Shown here piece by piece: positions 1 through 9,254 of a stretch of 52,022 nt of DNA. The stretch is from a virus: the IMG/VR virus record IMGVR_UViG_3300027608_000044, positions 1-52,022 of that record, one strand, 5' to 3'. The notes beneath the pieces were generated by a model, which was given only the letters and a program-made list of their open reading frames with translations, was not told where the DNA came from and did not search any database. Position 1 is the first letter of the stretch; every line of letters begins with the position of its first letter. Position numbers and translations under genes: made by a program.

Positions 1-1
1 A

Positions 2-76
2 GCGCCTGGTCTGGTTGTTTCAAGGATAGTCAAAACATTCCAGATTATTTCTGGCGCATGGGTATTTGTATCTTAA
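2..76 (+). CDS. C-terminal end of an upstream gene (partial)
   Basis: Reading from base 2, 24 codons run open to a TAA at 74-76; the encoded tail ends in SGAWVFVS. The gene begins outside the window. It lies on the same strand directly before two tail-fibre-like genes, so it may be another virion gene, but that is inferred only from position. The frame starting at base 1 is also open for a while and would run into the next start, so the frame choice is uncertain. Confidence 0.4.
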   Translation, partial: APGLVVSRIVKTFQIISGAWVFVS

Positions 77-102
77 TAGTTAAATATGTAACGGAGCGAT
101 AA

Positions 103-1923
103 ATGGCATATATCATAAACAGATTTAGCGGTCAGCAATTAGTGGTGCTAGAAGATGGCACACTAGATACCTCAACCAGTCTAGGATTGCTTGGCAGAAA
201 CTATACTGGCTATGGTGAAGTACAGAATGAGAATTTTTTGTTTCTGCTTGAAAATTTTGCCAATGAAAATCCGCCGTCTAGACCAATCACAGGACAAACA
301 TGGTATAACACCGATGTTGGCTCACTGAATGTTTATAGTGGTACAGCCTGGACTCCTGTAGGATCTGCTGTTATCAGTGACACTGAACCCGAAGGATTCG
401 ACGGTGGTATTTGGTACAAAGATATCACAGATCAGCTGTTTGTATATGATTCTGGATTTTGGAAATTAATAGGACCAGAAGCCATTGAAGGATTTGGCAC
501 AACCAAAGTTCTAGCCGAAACAATTATAGATAGCAATGGCACTACCCATGCAGCTATCAAGGTGGTGGTAGATGGCACAGTGTTAGCAGTGTGTGTTGAT
601 GATGCTTTTACCATAGATGACACCAACGCTATACCTGGATTTTCAATTCTGCAGGCAGGCACCAATATTTCAACAGCTAGACCAGTCATAGGCTCGCTTG
701 TGGGAAATGCAGAATCTGCTAGTAAATTGAATCCTGGTAGAACCATAAATGGTGTGTATTTCGACGGCCAAACAGACATAACCATAACATCCAACACCAC
801 AAATACATTATCAAAAGGTACCTATCTCACTGGTGCAAATTTTAATGGATCAACAGCTACTACTTGGAGTGTGGATGCCACCTCCAATAATGTCATAGGC
901 AAAATTGTGGCCAGAGACAGTGCTGGCGATTTTTCAGCAGGAACCATCACTGCTAATTTAAATGGTACTGTCTTTGGAAACGTGATCGCCGGATTTGGCG
1001 GAATCAGTACTTTTAACATAGTAGAAGCCAACGAATTCATAGGGGCCACTTTATCCGGCAACGCATTTACAGCTACTAAATTACAAACAGCAAGAACAAT
1101 TAATACAGTACTATTTGATGGCAGCGCAAATATCACAGTACCTGCAGACGGCAACACCTTGACTGGCACACAATTGGCAACCAACATAGTAGATTCCAAT
1201 CTTACAAATGTAGGAACTCTATCTGCTCTAGATGTTGCCGGCACAACTGGCATCACACTCGGAGGACCCAGCACCAGCGTGGCGCCTTTGAGAATATATT
1301 TAGACGCATCTACAATACCAACATTACATTCACGTAATTCTGGAATACGTTTCACAATTCTTGATCCAACGCAACCGTCAAGTACGGCTGCAATTTCTAT
1401 GGTAAATGCAGCCACAGCATTAGCATTAGGGGGGCTCAATGCGCCAGCTATGATTCCAGTAAACACCAATACTACTGATCTAGGAATATCTACTGCAAAA
1501 TGGAACAACGTACACGCTAACTTTTTTGTAGGCACGGCTACTGCTGCAAAATACGCAGATCTTGCAGAAAAATACGTGGCAGATCAAGAATATGAGCCTG
1601 GAACTGTACTTGAATTTGGTGGTGAATTTGAAGTAACTCTAGCAGAAGACGGATCGAATAAGTTAGCTGGTATTGTATCAACAGATCCAGCATATTTAAT
1701 GAACAGCGAATGTAGTGGTAACTATATAGTTGCTATTGCATTGCAAGGTAGAGCACCTTGTAAAGTTAGAGGCAACATACATAAAGGTGACATGCTGATG
1801 AGTGCAGGCGGAGGATATGCTAGAAAAGCAACCAATCCTCAAATAGGTACAATTATAGGCAAAGCACTAACAGATTTTGATGGTACAAGTGGTGTTATAG
1901 AAGTAGCAGTGGGTAGAGTTTAA
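103..1923 (+). CDS. Tail-fibre-like virion protein, paralogue 1
   Basis: A 606-residue structural protein, probably a tail fibre or fibre-associated protein. The N-terminal part has a GYGEVQNENF segment around residues 36-45 and a TGQTWYNT segment followed by GTAWTPVG, the short Trp/Tyr/Gly repeats common in phage fibre shafts. The middle is Thr/Asn/Gly-rich, as in beta-helical fibres. The last ~125 residues (from ATAAKYADLAEKY, then LAGIVSTDP, then GRAPCKVRGNIHKGD) form a separate domain resembling the peptidase-G2-like end domains of other phage fibres. Both terminal regions recur in the next gene (1968-3722), so the two are paralogues. An ACGGAG Shine-Dalgarno lies before the ATG. Whether the end domain self-cleaves cannot be told. 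Confidence 0.75.
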   Translation: MAYIINRFSGQQLVVLEDGTLDTSTSLGLLGRNYTGYGEVQNENFLFLLENFANENPPSRPITGQTWYNTDVGSLNVYSGTAWTPVGSAVISDTEPEGFDGGIWYKDITDQLFVYDSGFWKLIGPEAIEGFGTTKVLAETIIDSNGTTHAAIKVVVDGTVLAVCVDDAFTIDDTNAIPGFSILQAGTNISTARPVIGSLVGNAESASKLNPGRTINGVYFDGQTDITITSNTTNTLSKGTYLTGANFNGSTATTWSVDATSNNVIGKIVARDSAGDFSAGTITANLNGTVFGNVIAGFGGISTFNIVEANEFIGATLSGNAFTATKLQTARTINTVLFDGSANITVPADGNTLTGTQLATNIVDSNLTNVGTLSALDVAGTTGITLGGPSTSVAPLRIYLDASTIPTLHSRNSGIRFTILDPTQPSSTAAISMVNAATALALGGLNAPAMIPVNTNTTDLGISTAKWNNVHANFFVGTATAAKYADLAEKYVADQEYEPGTVLEFGGEFEVTLAEDGSNKLAGIVSTDPAYLMNSECSGNYIVAIALQGRAPCKVRGNIHKGDMLMSAGGGYARKATNPQIGTIIGKALTDFDGTSGVIEVAVGRV

Positions 1924-1937
1924 ATGGGTGTATTTAC

Positions 1938-1945
1938 GATAAATA
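1938..1945 (+). promoter_or_regulatory. T4-late-like promoter box (GATAAATA)
   Basis: GATAAATA matches the T4 late consensus TATAAATA at seven of eight positions. It lies 22 bases before the ATG of the second fibre gene, with an ACGGAG ribosome binding site between. The same octamer recurs before other genes in the window. Confidence 0.5.
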
Positions 1946-1967
1946 ATAGTTACAACGGAGTTGATCA

Positions 1968-3722
1968 ATGGCATATCAAGTAGACAAATTTAATGGAACG
2001 TTCTTAGTCTCTGTCGACGACGGTACCATTGATACCACCACTGATTTGCGTTTTGTAGGTAAGAATTACGCTGGCTACGGCGAAGTACAGAACGAGAATT
2101 TCCTACATTTGCTGGAAAACTTTGCCAATACATCAGCACCTCCAAAAAAAGTAACTGGCCAAATTTGGTATGATAGCGGCCTAAAAAAACTACGATTCTA
2201 TGACGGCACAAAATTTAGAACAGCCAGTGGCGCAGAGATAGGACCTACTCCTCCCAGCGGATTACAGGCTGGAGATTTTTGGTTTGATACCGGAGCAGAA
2301 CAACTGTATGCCTATACTGGCACTGAATTTGTATTAATCGGTCCCGAAACTCTGCCAGATCTGGGTGCATCAGCAGTACAGGCACAGGTAGTCAAAGACA
2401 CTCTCAACAACAATCATTCCATAGTGAAATTTCAATCTGGCGGTGATGTAATATCAATTGTCAGCAAAGATGCATTTACCCTAAACAGCGTCTTAAATCC
2501 TATAACAGGATTTTCAGTGATCAAGAAAGGTGTCAATCTAGTTAACACTAATGGTACAACTGGAGTAACAACCACAGATCATTATTTTTGGGGATCAGCA
2601 AGCAATGCATTAAGACTGGGTGGTTATGCTGCCAGTGAATATGTTAGACTAGGTGAGATATCTTTTACCAATGCAATTGCTTTTGCCGATGCCGGTCTCA
2701 CAGTAGGCGATCAAAATGATTTAAGAATCCGTGTTGAAAACGGTGATGAACCTATTATTGAAAACAGATTAGGCAACACCATAACTTTGAGAATAAGAGT
2801 ATCGGATAGTGATCTTCGAAATGTTGGCATAATAACTCCAACTGGCATGATTCCGGGCTCAGATAATTTCTTCACTTTAGGGTCCACGGTCTCTAAATGG
2901 TCCAACGTGTATTCCACCACATTCACCGGAGCATTAACTGGTAATGTAACCGGAAATACCACAGGTGTACACAAAGGCAACATACTTGCCGACGACAATT
3001 CTGTGGCCTATGCCGCAGTTACAAAAATATTCTCAGGCAGCTTCTCGGGAACACTCACTGGCAACGTGATAGGTTCAGTCACAGGTACATCTACCAATGC
3101 TTTGACTTTGAACAGTCTAGTCGGAGAACTTGGTGCAGTGGCAACTTCTGTGGCTCTGCGAGATAGCAGTGGTAACATCACTGCTACTAGATTTGTTGGA
3201 GTCGTAGATAAATCGGATAGAACTAGAATAAATGATTCAGCAGTAGATACAGATCCCAATTATAGATCAGCCAAGACCACAAAAACAGCCAACACAATTG
3301 CAGCTAGAGATGGTTCGGGAAATCTATTAGCTAATACCTTCGATGGTACTGCAACAGCAGCGCAATATGCAGATCTTGCTGAAAAATATCTAGCAGATAA
3401 AGAATATGAAGTGGGCACAGTAGTCGCGGTAGGCGGAGACAAAGAAGTCACTGCCGCACAGCACGGCGACCGAGCTGTGGGAGTAGTATCAGCCAATCCA
3501 GGATTTATGATGAACAAGGATCTTGAAGGCGGAACGTATATTGCTCTTAAAGGGCGTGTGCCGGTGTATGTCACTGGAGCTGTGAAAAAAGGTCAACGTC
3601 TTGTAGCTGCAAACAACGGCAGTGCTGTAGCAGCCGAATCGCAGGCAACCGATGTGTTTGCTATTGCATTGGAATCAAACACAGACCTAGATCGCAAACT
3701 AGTTGAAGCATTGGTATTATAA
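1968..3722 (+). CDS. Tail-fibre-like virion protein, paralogue 2
   Basis: A 584-residue paralogue of the preceding protein. Shared parts are the N-terminal GYGEVQNENFLHLLENFAN segment, the TGQIWYDS and GDFWFDT repeats with GTEFVLIGPE, and the C-terminal domain starting ATAAQYADLAEKY and continuing VVSANPGFM and LKGRVPVYVTG. The centre is a Gly/Thr/Asn-rich repeat zone containing TGNVTGNTTG and TGNVIGSVTG, typical of a fibrous trimer. Sequence divergence is largest in the centre, consistent with different surface specificities. It is transcribed with the upstream fibre but also has its own late-like box. Confidence 0.75.
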   Translation: MAYQVDKFNGTFLVSVDDGTIDTTTDLRFVGKNYAGYGEVQNENFLHLLENFANTSAPPKKVTGQIWYDSGLKKLRFYDGTKFRTASGAEIGPTPPSGLQAGDFWFDTGAEQLYAYTGTEFVLIGPETLPDLGASAVQAQVVKDTLNNNHSIVKFQSGGDVISIVSKDAFTLNSVLNPITGFSVIKKGVNLVNTNGTTGVTTTDHYFWGSASNALRLGGYAASEYVRLGEISFTNAIAFADAGLTVGDQNDLRIRVENGDEPIIENRLGNTITLRIRVSDSDLRNVGIITPTGMIPGSDNFFTLGSTVSKWSNVYSTTFTGALTGNVTGNTTGVHKGNILADDNSVAYAAVTKIFSGSFSGTLTGNVIGSVTGTSTNALTLNSLVGELGAVATSVALRDSSGNITATRFVGVVDKSDRTRINDSAVDTDPNYRSAKTTKTANTIAARDGSGNLLANTFDGTATAAQYADLAEKYLADKEYEVGTVVAVGGDKEVTAAQHGDRAVGVVSANPGFMMNKDLEGGTYIALKGRVPVYVTGAVKKGQRLVAANNGSAVAAESQATDVFAIALESNTDLDRKLVEALVL

Positions 3723-3731
3723 GGAAAATTT

Positions 3732-4640
3732 ATGGCAATCGGTGATTTTATTTCTGCAACTGATTATAATACAATCAGAACAAAAATATTCAATGTAATG
3801 GCTACAGGAGCTGGTAATTTTGGTTACGGACAAACCACATTCAGTTCTTTGGTGGCAGAAGGAAATTCAGTAACAAAGGCTCAATGGGACGCTTTGAGAT
3901 ATGATATCTACAATGCATTGTTACATCAAACAGGTTCAGCCGCAGCATTGACTACAGTGGCTGTGGGTGATGTGATAAGATATGGAGCCAGTCAACCTAA
4001 TTTTCAATACAACACCTTTGCAGATACAGCAACTACAAATAGATTTGATCTAGGTACCGGCCAATTTGTCACAGAGGCCATTGACAGCAAAACATTCACA
4101 TCTTCTTGGGCAAATTCTTTAACTGCTACTGCCACTATTACATTCTCCACAGCTGAACAGGCAAGATTTTTCTTTAACGCTGGCGGAAAGATTCGATTCG
4201 CTAGTTCAAGAACCGGCGGCAACGGTGAAGCACAAAACACATCTTGGAGCAATCTTCTCAGCGGCGCAGGTACACAGGCATTCGCTGGTGGATTAGTCGG
4301 TATTAATTTCTTTTCACTCACCAACTCTTATCAAACATTTTATACTACAATCGGTAGTGCGGCTTATTCTGCCAATCAGTGGAGACTTGAGGCTTTATGC
4401 AATGTCAGTAATAATACCACAGGAACGGCCAATTCAATAACATTTCGAGTAACTTGGACAGATAACTACACAGATTCAGGAGCAGGCGGTTCACCAAATC
4501 CTCCTCCAGGCGACCTAGTGGATGGCACACTTACACTTACTGTTGACCAGGTGCGTCCGTCTGGATTCCTGCAACCCAGCGGCACCTTTACTATCATCGC
4601 ACCGAGCACCACATCAGTCAGCGCAATTTCCGGTTCATAA
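3732..4640 (+). CDS. Putative virion structural protein downstream of the fibres
   Basis: A 302-residue protein starting nine bases after the second fibre gene, with AAGGAA before the ATG. The N-terminal ~70 residues (ISATDYNTIRTKI, TKAQWDALRYDIYNAL) look alpha-helical. The rest is Thr/Ser/Asn-rich beta, including GGKIRFASSRTGG, and a Pro/Gly stretch (GGSPNPPPGD) precedes the last ~40 residues, which resemble an Ig-like or fibre-tip strand pattern. Position and composition suggest a tail-fibre or decoration protein; no catalytic motif was seen. I do not recognise a named T4 counterpart. Confidence 0.6.
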   Translation: MAIGDFISATDYNTIRTKIFNVMATGAGNFGYGQTTFSSLVAEGNSVTKAQWDALRYDIYNALLHQTGSAAALTTVAVGDVIRYGASQPNFQYNTFADTATTNRFDLGTGQFVTEAIDSKTFTSSWANSLTATATITFSTAEQARFFFNAGGKIRFASSRTGGNGEAQNTSWSNLLSGAGTQAFAGGLVGINFFSLTNSYQTFYTTIGSAAYSANQWRLEALCNVSNNTTGTANSITFRVTWTDNYTDSGAGGSPNPPPGDLVDGTLTLTVDQVRPSGFLQPSGTFTIIAPSTTSVSAISGS

Positions 4641-4664
4641 TTTTTAATCTCCTTTAAACCATCA

Positions 4665-4672
4665 CATAAATA
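4665..4672 (+). promoter_or_regulatory. T4-late-like promoter box (CATAAATA)
   Basis: CATAAATA lies 26 bases before the ATG at 4698, with TAGGAG between as ribosome binding site. It sits in the only noncoding gap (4641-4697) of the plus-strand cluster and would start a unit containing the glycosyltransferase-like genes. Confidence 0.5.
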
Positions 4673-4697
4673 ATGTGCGTGTTTAATAGGAGATACC

Positions 4698-5048
4698 ATG
4701 GACGAACGTCTAAAAGCTGCTCTTGATTTTTCTAATTATAGACAAACCCTAGCAATCCAACGAAAAACTCTTAGAGAGAAAATCGAAGGTAAATTAACCT
4801 ACGGCCATTCCGGCGGAATTTTTAAAATTGACAGGTCTCTGTTGGTATTTGTTCAAATGCTAATTGATCAAGGTCGAACAGAAAATGTTCCTTTAATTGA
4901 TCAAAATGAAAATCCAATACTCATAGCTAACTTAGAAGAATTTCGAGATGAAATTTTAGATAGATATTTTTCCTCAACCTATGAGTATCATGAAGAATAT
5001 CAAAAAATAAAATCCAGTAGAACTGTAGAAAAATTGCTAAGCCTATGA
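4698..5048 (+). CDS. Conserved-looking protein of unknown function
   Basis: A 116-residue mostly helical soluble protein, not recognised. Visible features are a charged N-terminus, a central hydrophobic segment (LLVFVQMLIDQG) and an Asp/Glu/Tyr-rich C-terminus. It has a clear AGGAG ribosome binding site and its stop overlaps the start of the next glycosyltransferase-like gene (ATGA), so it heads a translationally coupled run. It may serve the glycosyltransferases or the fibres; this is position-based inference. Confidence 0.6.
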   Translation: MDERLKAALDFSNYRQTLAIQRKTLREKIEGKLTYGHSGGIFKIDRSLLVFVQMLIDQGRTENVPLIDQNENPILIANLEEFRDEILDRYFSSTYEYHEEYQKIKSSRTVEKLLSL

Positions 5049-5905
5049 CTAGAGGAATATTGATTTTTGCTCATAATGGTCCTGAAGTTGACTACGGTAC
5101 TATGAGTATAATTGCGGGAGGCCTAGCAAAGAAACATCTAGGTCTACCTGTAAGTTTGATCACAGACAAGTGGACAGTTGGCTGGCTTAAAGAATCTAAT
5201 ATGTATGAGACGGCCGTAACAGTTTTTGATAAAATTATTGAAATTGAAAAGCCTCGAACAAAAAATACAAGAAAACTACATGACGGATTTTACAGCCAAA
5301 CTGTACCCTTTGTTAACTCAAATAGATTTTCAGTTTGGGATATTAGTCCGTATGATCAAACCCTGTTAATTGACAGCGACTATTTGATTTTTTCTAATCG
5401 ATTAAATGAATATTGGAGTGTAGATAGTAGTGTAATGTTGGGACATTCTATGAATGATATTACTGGCGATCGTAGCGGTGTACTAGATCAGCGAGTAAGC
5501 GAAACAGGAGTACATATGTTTTGGGCAACCACAGTGATGTTTACCAAGAATGAAGAAAGCCGTTTCTTTTTTAAACTAGTGGATTTTATCAAAGATAACT
5601 ATGTCTATTACGCTGATTTGTTTAGATTCAATTCTAAACAATACCGGAATGATATTGCATTTAGTATTGCCAAACATATTATGAATGGGTTTGAAACTGA
5701 ATTTGTTTACACATTGCCTCCTATATTAACTGTGTTTGATAAAGATATCTTACAATCAGTAAACAATACAACACTAACTTTCTTAATTGATAAACCTCTT
5801 AATTGCGGCGAGTTCTTAGCCGCTACCACAACCGGTCTAGATGTGCATGTTATGAATAAACAAAGTATTATGAGACATAAAGAAAAATTACTGGAGTTAA
5901 TATGA
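5045..5905 (+). CDS. Glycosyltransferase-like protein (GT-A type, DxD motif)
   Basis: A 286-residue protein resembling nucleotide-diphospho-sugar transferases. The N-terminus (GILIFAHNGPEVDYG) is the first beta strand of a GT-A fold, and LLIDSDYLIF near residue 110 holds a DSD motif of the type that binds a metal and the sugar nucleotide. It shares its general plan with the next gene, which has DAD in the same place. Its start overlaps the upstream stop as ATGA, as does its own stop with the next start. Glycosylation of fibres, host surface or DNA are all possible; the fibre genes next door favour a virion or surface substrate. Confidence 0.6.
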   Translation: MTRGILIFAHNGPEVDYGTMSIIAGGLAKKHLGLPVSLITDKWTVGWLKESNMYETAVTVFDKIIEIEKPRTKNTRKLHDGFYSQTVPFVNSNRFSVWDISPYDQTLLIDSDYLIFSNRLNEYWSVDSSVMLGHSMNDITGDRSGVLDQRVSETGVHMFWATTVMFTKNEESRFFFKLVDFIKDNYVYYADLFRFNSKQYRNDIAFSIAKHIMNGFETEFVYTLPPILTVFDKDILQSVNNTTLTFLIDKPLNCGEFLAATTTGLDVHVMNKQSIMRHKEKLLELI

Positions 5906-6744
5906 ACTTTGGTTATTTGATTGTAGTTTCAACAAATGCAGAAATAGATTATCTTAAGTTGGCATATGCACTGGCACTGAGTATCAAAAATACACAACAA
6001 CCTGGATACGATCAAGTAGCATTAGTAATTGATGATTTAGAATCAGTTAACAGCTTAAAAAGTCCTTGGGTATTTGATCATGTTATTCATTGGGATAAAG
6101 AAACACATTGGGACGGTCGAAGCTATATGGATCAGTTAAGTCCGTTTGACAGCACTGTCTGCCTTGATGCAGATATGTTATTTTTAAGAGATCATAGTCA
6201 TTGGATTGATTACTTCGTTGAAAATTGTGAATTATATATTCCTTCAAAGGCATTTACCTATAGAGGAGAAGTGATTACCAACGACTATTATCGTAAAACA
6301 TTTACAAAAAATAATCTTCCTAATTTGTATTCTATGTTTACATTTTTTAAGAAAGATTCTGCACTTGCAGAAGAATTTTTTAATCTAGGTAGATATATTA
6401 TAAAAAATCCTATAGAATTTAGCAATTTATATTTGAATAAATTAAAACCAAAAGTCGTTGGCACCGATGAGGCCTTTGCGTTAAGTGCTAAAATTTTAGA
6501 TATTGATAGCGAAATCAGTTACGACTTAGAGTTCCCAAATATTGTACATATGAAACCTATGGTACAAAATTGGCCGTGGAGTGCAGACAAAGTAACTGAA
6601 CATGCAGGCTTTTATTTTACCACCTCCGGAAATTTAAAAATTGGAAATTATCAACAGCATAGTATAGTACATTATGTTGAGAAAGATTTAATGAACGACG
6701 AAATTGTCAGCATGTTAGAGGAGATTGCATGGGACAAGAACTAA
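5902..6744 (+). CDS. Glycosyltransferase-like protein (GT8-like, DAD motif)
   Basis: A 280-residue putative GT-A glycosyltransferase. ALALSIKNTQQ near residue 25 is like the family 8 nucleotide-binding start, and VCLDADMLFL around residue 90 carries the DxD metal site. Later segments (VGTDEAFALSAKIL, IVHMKPM) resemble the acceptor-side helices and a His-containing end motif. It is probably a paralogue of the preceding gene and is coupled to it by ATGA. The sugar and acceptor cannot be read from sequence. Confidence 0.6.
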   Translation: MNFGYLIVVSTNAEIDYLKLAYALALSIKNTQQPGYDQVALVIDDLESVNSLKSPWVFDHVIHWDKETHWDGRSYMDQLSPFDSTVCLDADMLFLRDHSHWIDYFVENCELYIPSKAFTYRGEVITNDYYRKTFTKNNLPNLYSMFTFFKKDSALAEEFFNLGRYIIKNPIEFSNLYLNKLKPKVVGTDEAFALSAKILDIDSEISYDLEFPNIVHMKPMVQNWPWSADKVTEHAGFYFTTSGNLKIGNYQQHSIVHYVEKDLMNDEIVSMLEEIAWDKN

Positions 6745-7322
6745 TGGACTTTGATGAATGGATTAATTTACCGGCCAATCAAACAATCGAATATTATGCG
6801 ACATTTAAAGAAGATGGCTCTTTATTAGGAGTCTATCCTTCTCATGCTATCGGTGATGTTCAAAATAAAATAAAAATTGATGAAGATATAGCAATAGCAA
6901 TTTCTAACGGAGTTGAAAATTTATTTTCTTATAAAGTTGACATTCCAACTCAAAAACTTCTTAAGATAAACAGATTTGCAATGCACAATTTAATAAAAAT
7001 TGATGATGTGCTACACAGAATTATAGATAAAAAATGGTCAAATATTAATGATCCTGATATCATTGTGAATTACAGCAGGGATGATAATTTATTAAATTTT
7101 TCTATGAGTTCACAATATTCCAAAAATATTATATGGGATGGTGATACTGCAATGATTTTTTTAATAACAGAATACAACGATCCTAATGCATTAATCGAAA
7201 TGATTAGCATCAGAGTAGGTGACATTACAGAAAATACAAAATCTTTTCAGCTAACACTACCTAACAAATTTAGTGTTTATACACGAAGAATTTTTGACAA
7301 ATATGTATTTGAGACAAAATGA
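6729..7322 (+). CDS. Unknown protein between glycosyltransferase-like genes
   Basis: A 197-residue acidic, beta-rich protein with no recognised motif. Two starts are possible: 6729, which has AGAGGAG at good spacing but overlaps the previous gene by 16 bases, and 6744, which overlaps the previous stop as TAATG but has a weak ribosome binding site. The first is preferred. The stop overlaps the next start (ATGA). The first residues (DFDEWINLPANQTIEYYATFKEDGSLLGVYP) suggest a small phage accessory domain; function unknown. Confidence 0.6.
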   Translation: MGQELMDFDEWINLPANQTIEYYATFKEDGSLLGVYPSHAIGDVQNKIKIDEDIAIAISNGVENLFSYKVDIPTQKLLKINRFAMHNLIKIDDVLHRIIDKKWSNINDPDIIVNYSRDDNLLNFSMSSQYSKNIIWDGDTAMIFLITEYNDPNALIEMISIRVGDITENTKSFQLTLPNKFSVYTRRIFDKYVFETK

Positions 7323-8212
7323 AAACAGTAGAATTTGATATTATCTTTTTAAGCTATGATGAGCCCAATGCAGAAGAACACTATGCAGACCTATGCAATA
7401 AGGCACCGTGGGCAAAACGGGTACACGGAGTTAAAGGTAGTGACGCTGCACACAAAGCCGCCGCAGAATTAAGTGAAACAGAATGGTTTGTTACAGTAGA
7501 CGCTGACAACATAGTCAACATTAAATTTTTTGATTACGAGGTTGACACTACACAGTCTAAAATAAAAACATTTAGTTGGGTTGGAAGAAATAAACTTAAT
7601 GGATTAAAATATGGCAACGGCGGATTGAAGCTTTGGAGAAAAGACTTTGTGCTAGACATGAAAAGTCATGAAGCCAGCGATAATGATCGTGCTCAGGTAG
7701 ATTTTTGCTGGGAAGACGGTTACCAGCAATTTCCTGAATGCTTCAGTGATACTGTTATCACAGGCAGTCCCTTTCAAGCATGGCGAGCAGGGTTCCGTGA
7801 AGGTGTTAAAATGACCCTGCATGACGGAGTTCGAGTGCCGCCTTTAGAAATTAAAGAGAGAGTATGGTGGCATAATATTCATAGACTGCGTATGTGGTCA
7901 ACTGTTGGTACACATGAAGAAAACGGAATCTATGCTGTTCTTGGTGCCCGCATGGGAACATGGATGACTAACTGTACTGATTGGAATTATGTAGATGTTC
8001 GAGACTTTGAATTATTAAAAGCTATCTACGAAGAAAAAGTCAATCATACATTTGTAGAACAAGATGCACAGGATTACGGAACAAAAATTAATCAGCAACT
8101 AGGATTAGACTGGCCTTGGTTAGATGCTCGCCACAGTAAATACACACTAGACCTATACGAAGAAACTGTTAACCTTGGATTAACCTATTATCGGAATATT
8201 GTGCATGTATGA
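7319..8212 (+). CDS. Glycosyltransferase-like protein with DAD motif, tandem copy A
   Basis: A 297-residue protein. FDIIFLSYDEPNAEEHY opens the fold, RVHGVKG follows near residue 35 and WFVTVDADN near residue 60 gives a DxD-type metal site. NGLKYGNGGLKLW and SPFQAWRAGFRE are shared with the next gene. This looks like a phage family of GT-A-like enzymes, but no biochemical role is known to me. The DxD site is retained, so activity is plausible. Both ends overlap neighbouring genes. Confidence 0.6.
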   Translation: MKTVEFDIIFLSYDEPNAEEHYADLCNKAPWAKRVHGVKGSDAAHKAAAELSETEWFVTVDADNIVNIKFFDYEVDTTQSKIKTFSWVGRNKLNGLKYGNGGLKLWRKDFVLDMKSHEASDNDRAQVDFCWEDGYQQFPECFSDTVITGSPFQAWRAGFREGVKMTLHDGVRVPPLEIKERVWWHNIHRLRMWSTVGTHEENGIYAVLGARMGTWMTNCTDWNYVDVRDFELLKAIYEEKVNHTFVEQDAQDYGTKINQQLGLDWPWLDARHSKYTLDLYEETVNLGLTYYRNIVHV

Positions 8213-9254
8213 CATTATTTTTTTAGGAGATGACGATGCCAAATGGGATAAATTCAAAAAAGAATATCCTGCATCTCATCGTGTGCGTAAGATAACAACA
8301 TGGACTGATTTAAAAAAAATAGCATTTACCAATCATTTTTGGATTATATGGGATAATATAGAATTTATATCCGGATACAATCTAAATGATTATCGTGTAT
8401 CAAAATGGGAAGAACAATACACTCATATTTTTCGCAACGGAAAATATTATGATGGTGTAGCATTAGTTTCTAAAAAACATTTTCCGTCTAATAGAGAATT
8501 TAATCATAGATTCTTTGTGCATAAGAAAGAGATAGATGTTACACTATCTAATCCTAAACCGTTTGATATTATCTTTATTAGCTATCAAGAACCTACAGCT
8601 GATGAAAACTATCAAACACTGTTAGAAAGATTTCCTAGAGCAAAACGTGTACACGGAGTTAAAGGAATTCATCAAGCACACATCGAAGCAGCAAAACTAT
8701 CAACCACTGATATGTTTTGGGTAGTTGATGCTGATGCTGTTGTAGAACCTACATTTAATTTCGAAGTAGATCAATTTCCTGAGCATGACACATATACTAA
8801 ATCAATTGTGCGAGTATGGCGGAGTCGAAACCCTATTAACGGATTAAGATACGGCTATGGCGGTATCAAACTATTACCTAAGAACTTAACTATCAATATG
8901 GATCTATCGAAGCCGGATATGACTACATCTATAAGTCCGTCCTTTACCGCTATGCAAGAAGTAAGTAATATTACCTGTATCAACACGGATCCATTTACTG
9001 CTTGGAAATCAGCATTTAGAGAATGTGTAAAATTATCAAGTAAAACAATTACAGGCCAGGTTGATAGAGAAACAGAATATCGATTATCAGTGTGGTGCTC
9101 TACAGGTGCAGATAAGCAATACGGTGAATATGCAATTAAAGGGGCGATTGCCGGAAAAGAATTTGGGACAATTAATAAAGATAATGTTGATCAACTACAA
9201 TTAATTAATGATTTTGATTGGCTGCTAACACAATTTCAATCTTCTTTGCCGTAA
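8205..9254 (+). CDS. Glycosyltransferase-like protein, tandem copy B with extra N-terminal domain
   Basis: A 349-residue protein. Residues ~115-349 are paralogous to the preceding gene: FDIIFISYQEPTADENY, RVHGVKG, WVVDADAVV (DAD), NGLRYGYGGIKL and DPFTAWKSAFRE. The first ~110 residues (YDIIFLGDDDAKWDKF, FWIIWDNIEF) look like a second, degenerate half-copy of the same fold, with the DxD site changed to WDN. I chose the ATG at 8205; an upstream in-frame TTG at 8199 is less likely. The 3' end overlaps the convergent radical SAM gene by 19 bases. Confidence 0.6.
   Translation: MYDIIFLGDDDAKWDKFKKEYPASHRVRKITTWTDLKKIAFTNHFWIIWDNIEFISGYNLNDYRVSKWEEQYTHIFRNGKYYDGVALVSKKHFPSNREFNHRFFVHKKEIDVTLSNPKPFDIIFISYQEPTADENYQTLLERFPRAKRVHGVKGIHQAHIEAAKLSTTDMFWVVDADAVVEPTFNFEVDQFPEHDTYTKSIVRVWRSRNPINGLRYGYGGIKLLPKNLTINMDLSKPDMTTSISPSFTAMQEVSNITCINTDPFTAWKSAFRECVKLSSKTITGQVDRETEYRLSVWCSTGADKQYGEYAIKGAIAGKEFGTINKDNVDQLQLINDFDWLLTQFQSSLP

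Noticed and set aside
432-1535. Long minus-strand open frames inside the fibre genes
   Set aside because: They lie opposite a well-supported structural gene, have no ribosome binding sites and encode hydrophobic, low-complexity products typical of antisense shadows.
8199-8212. TTG start for the second tandem glycosyltransferase-like gene
   Set aside because: ATG at 8205 is in frame and begins the conserved strand directly; the TTG adds only two residues.
9236-9254. Terminator at the convergent glycosyltransferase-radical SAM junction
   Set aside because: The two genes overlap by 19 bases and no hairpin plus T run is visible; transcription may end beyond the stops or be antisense.
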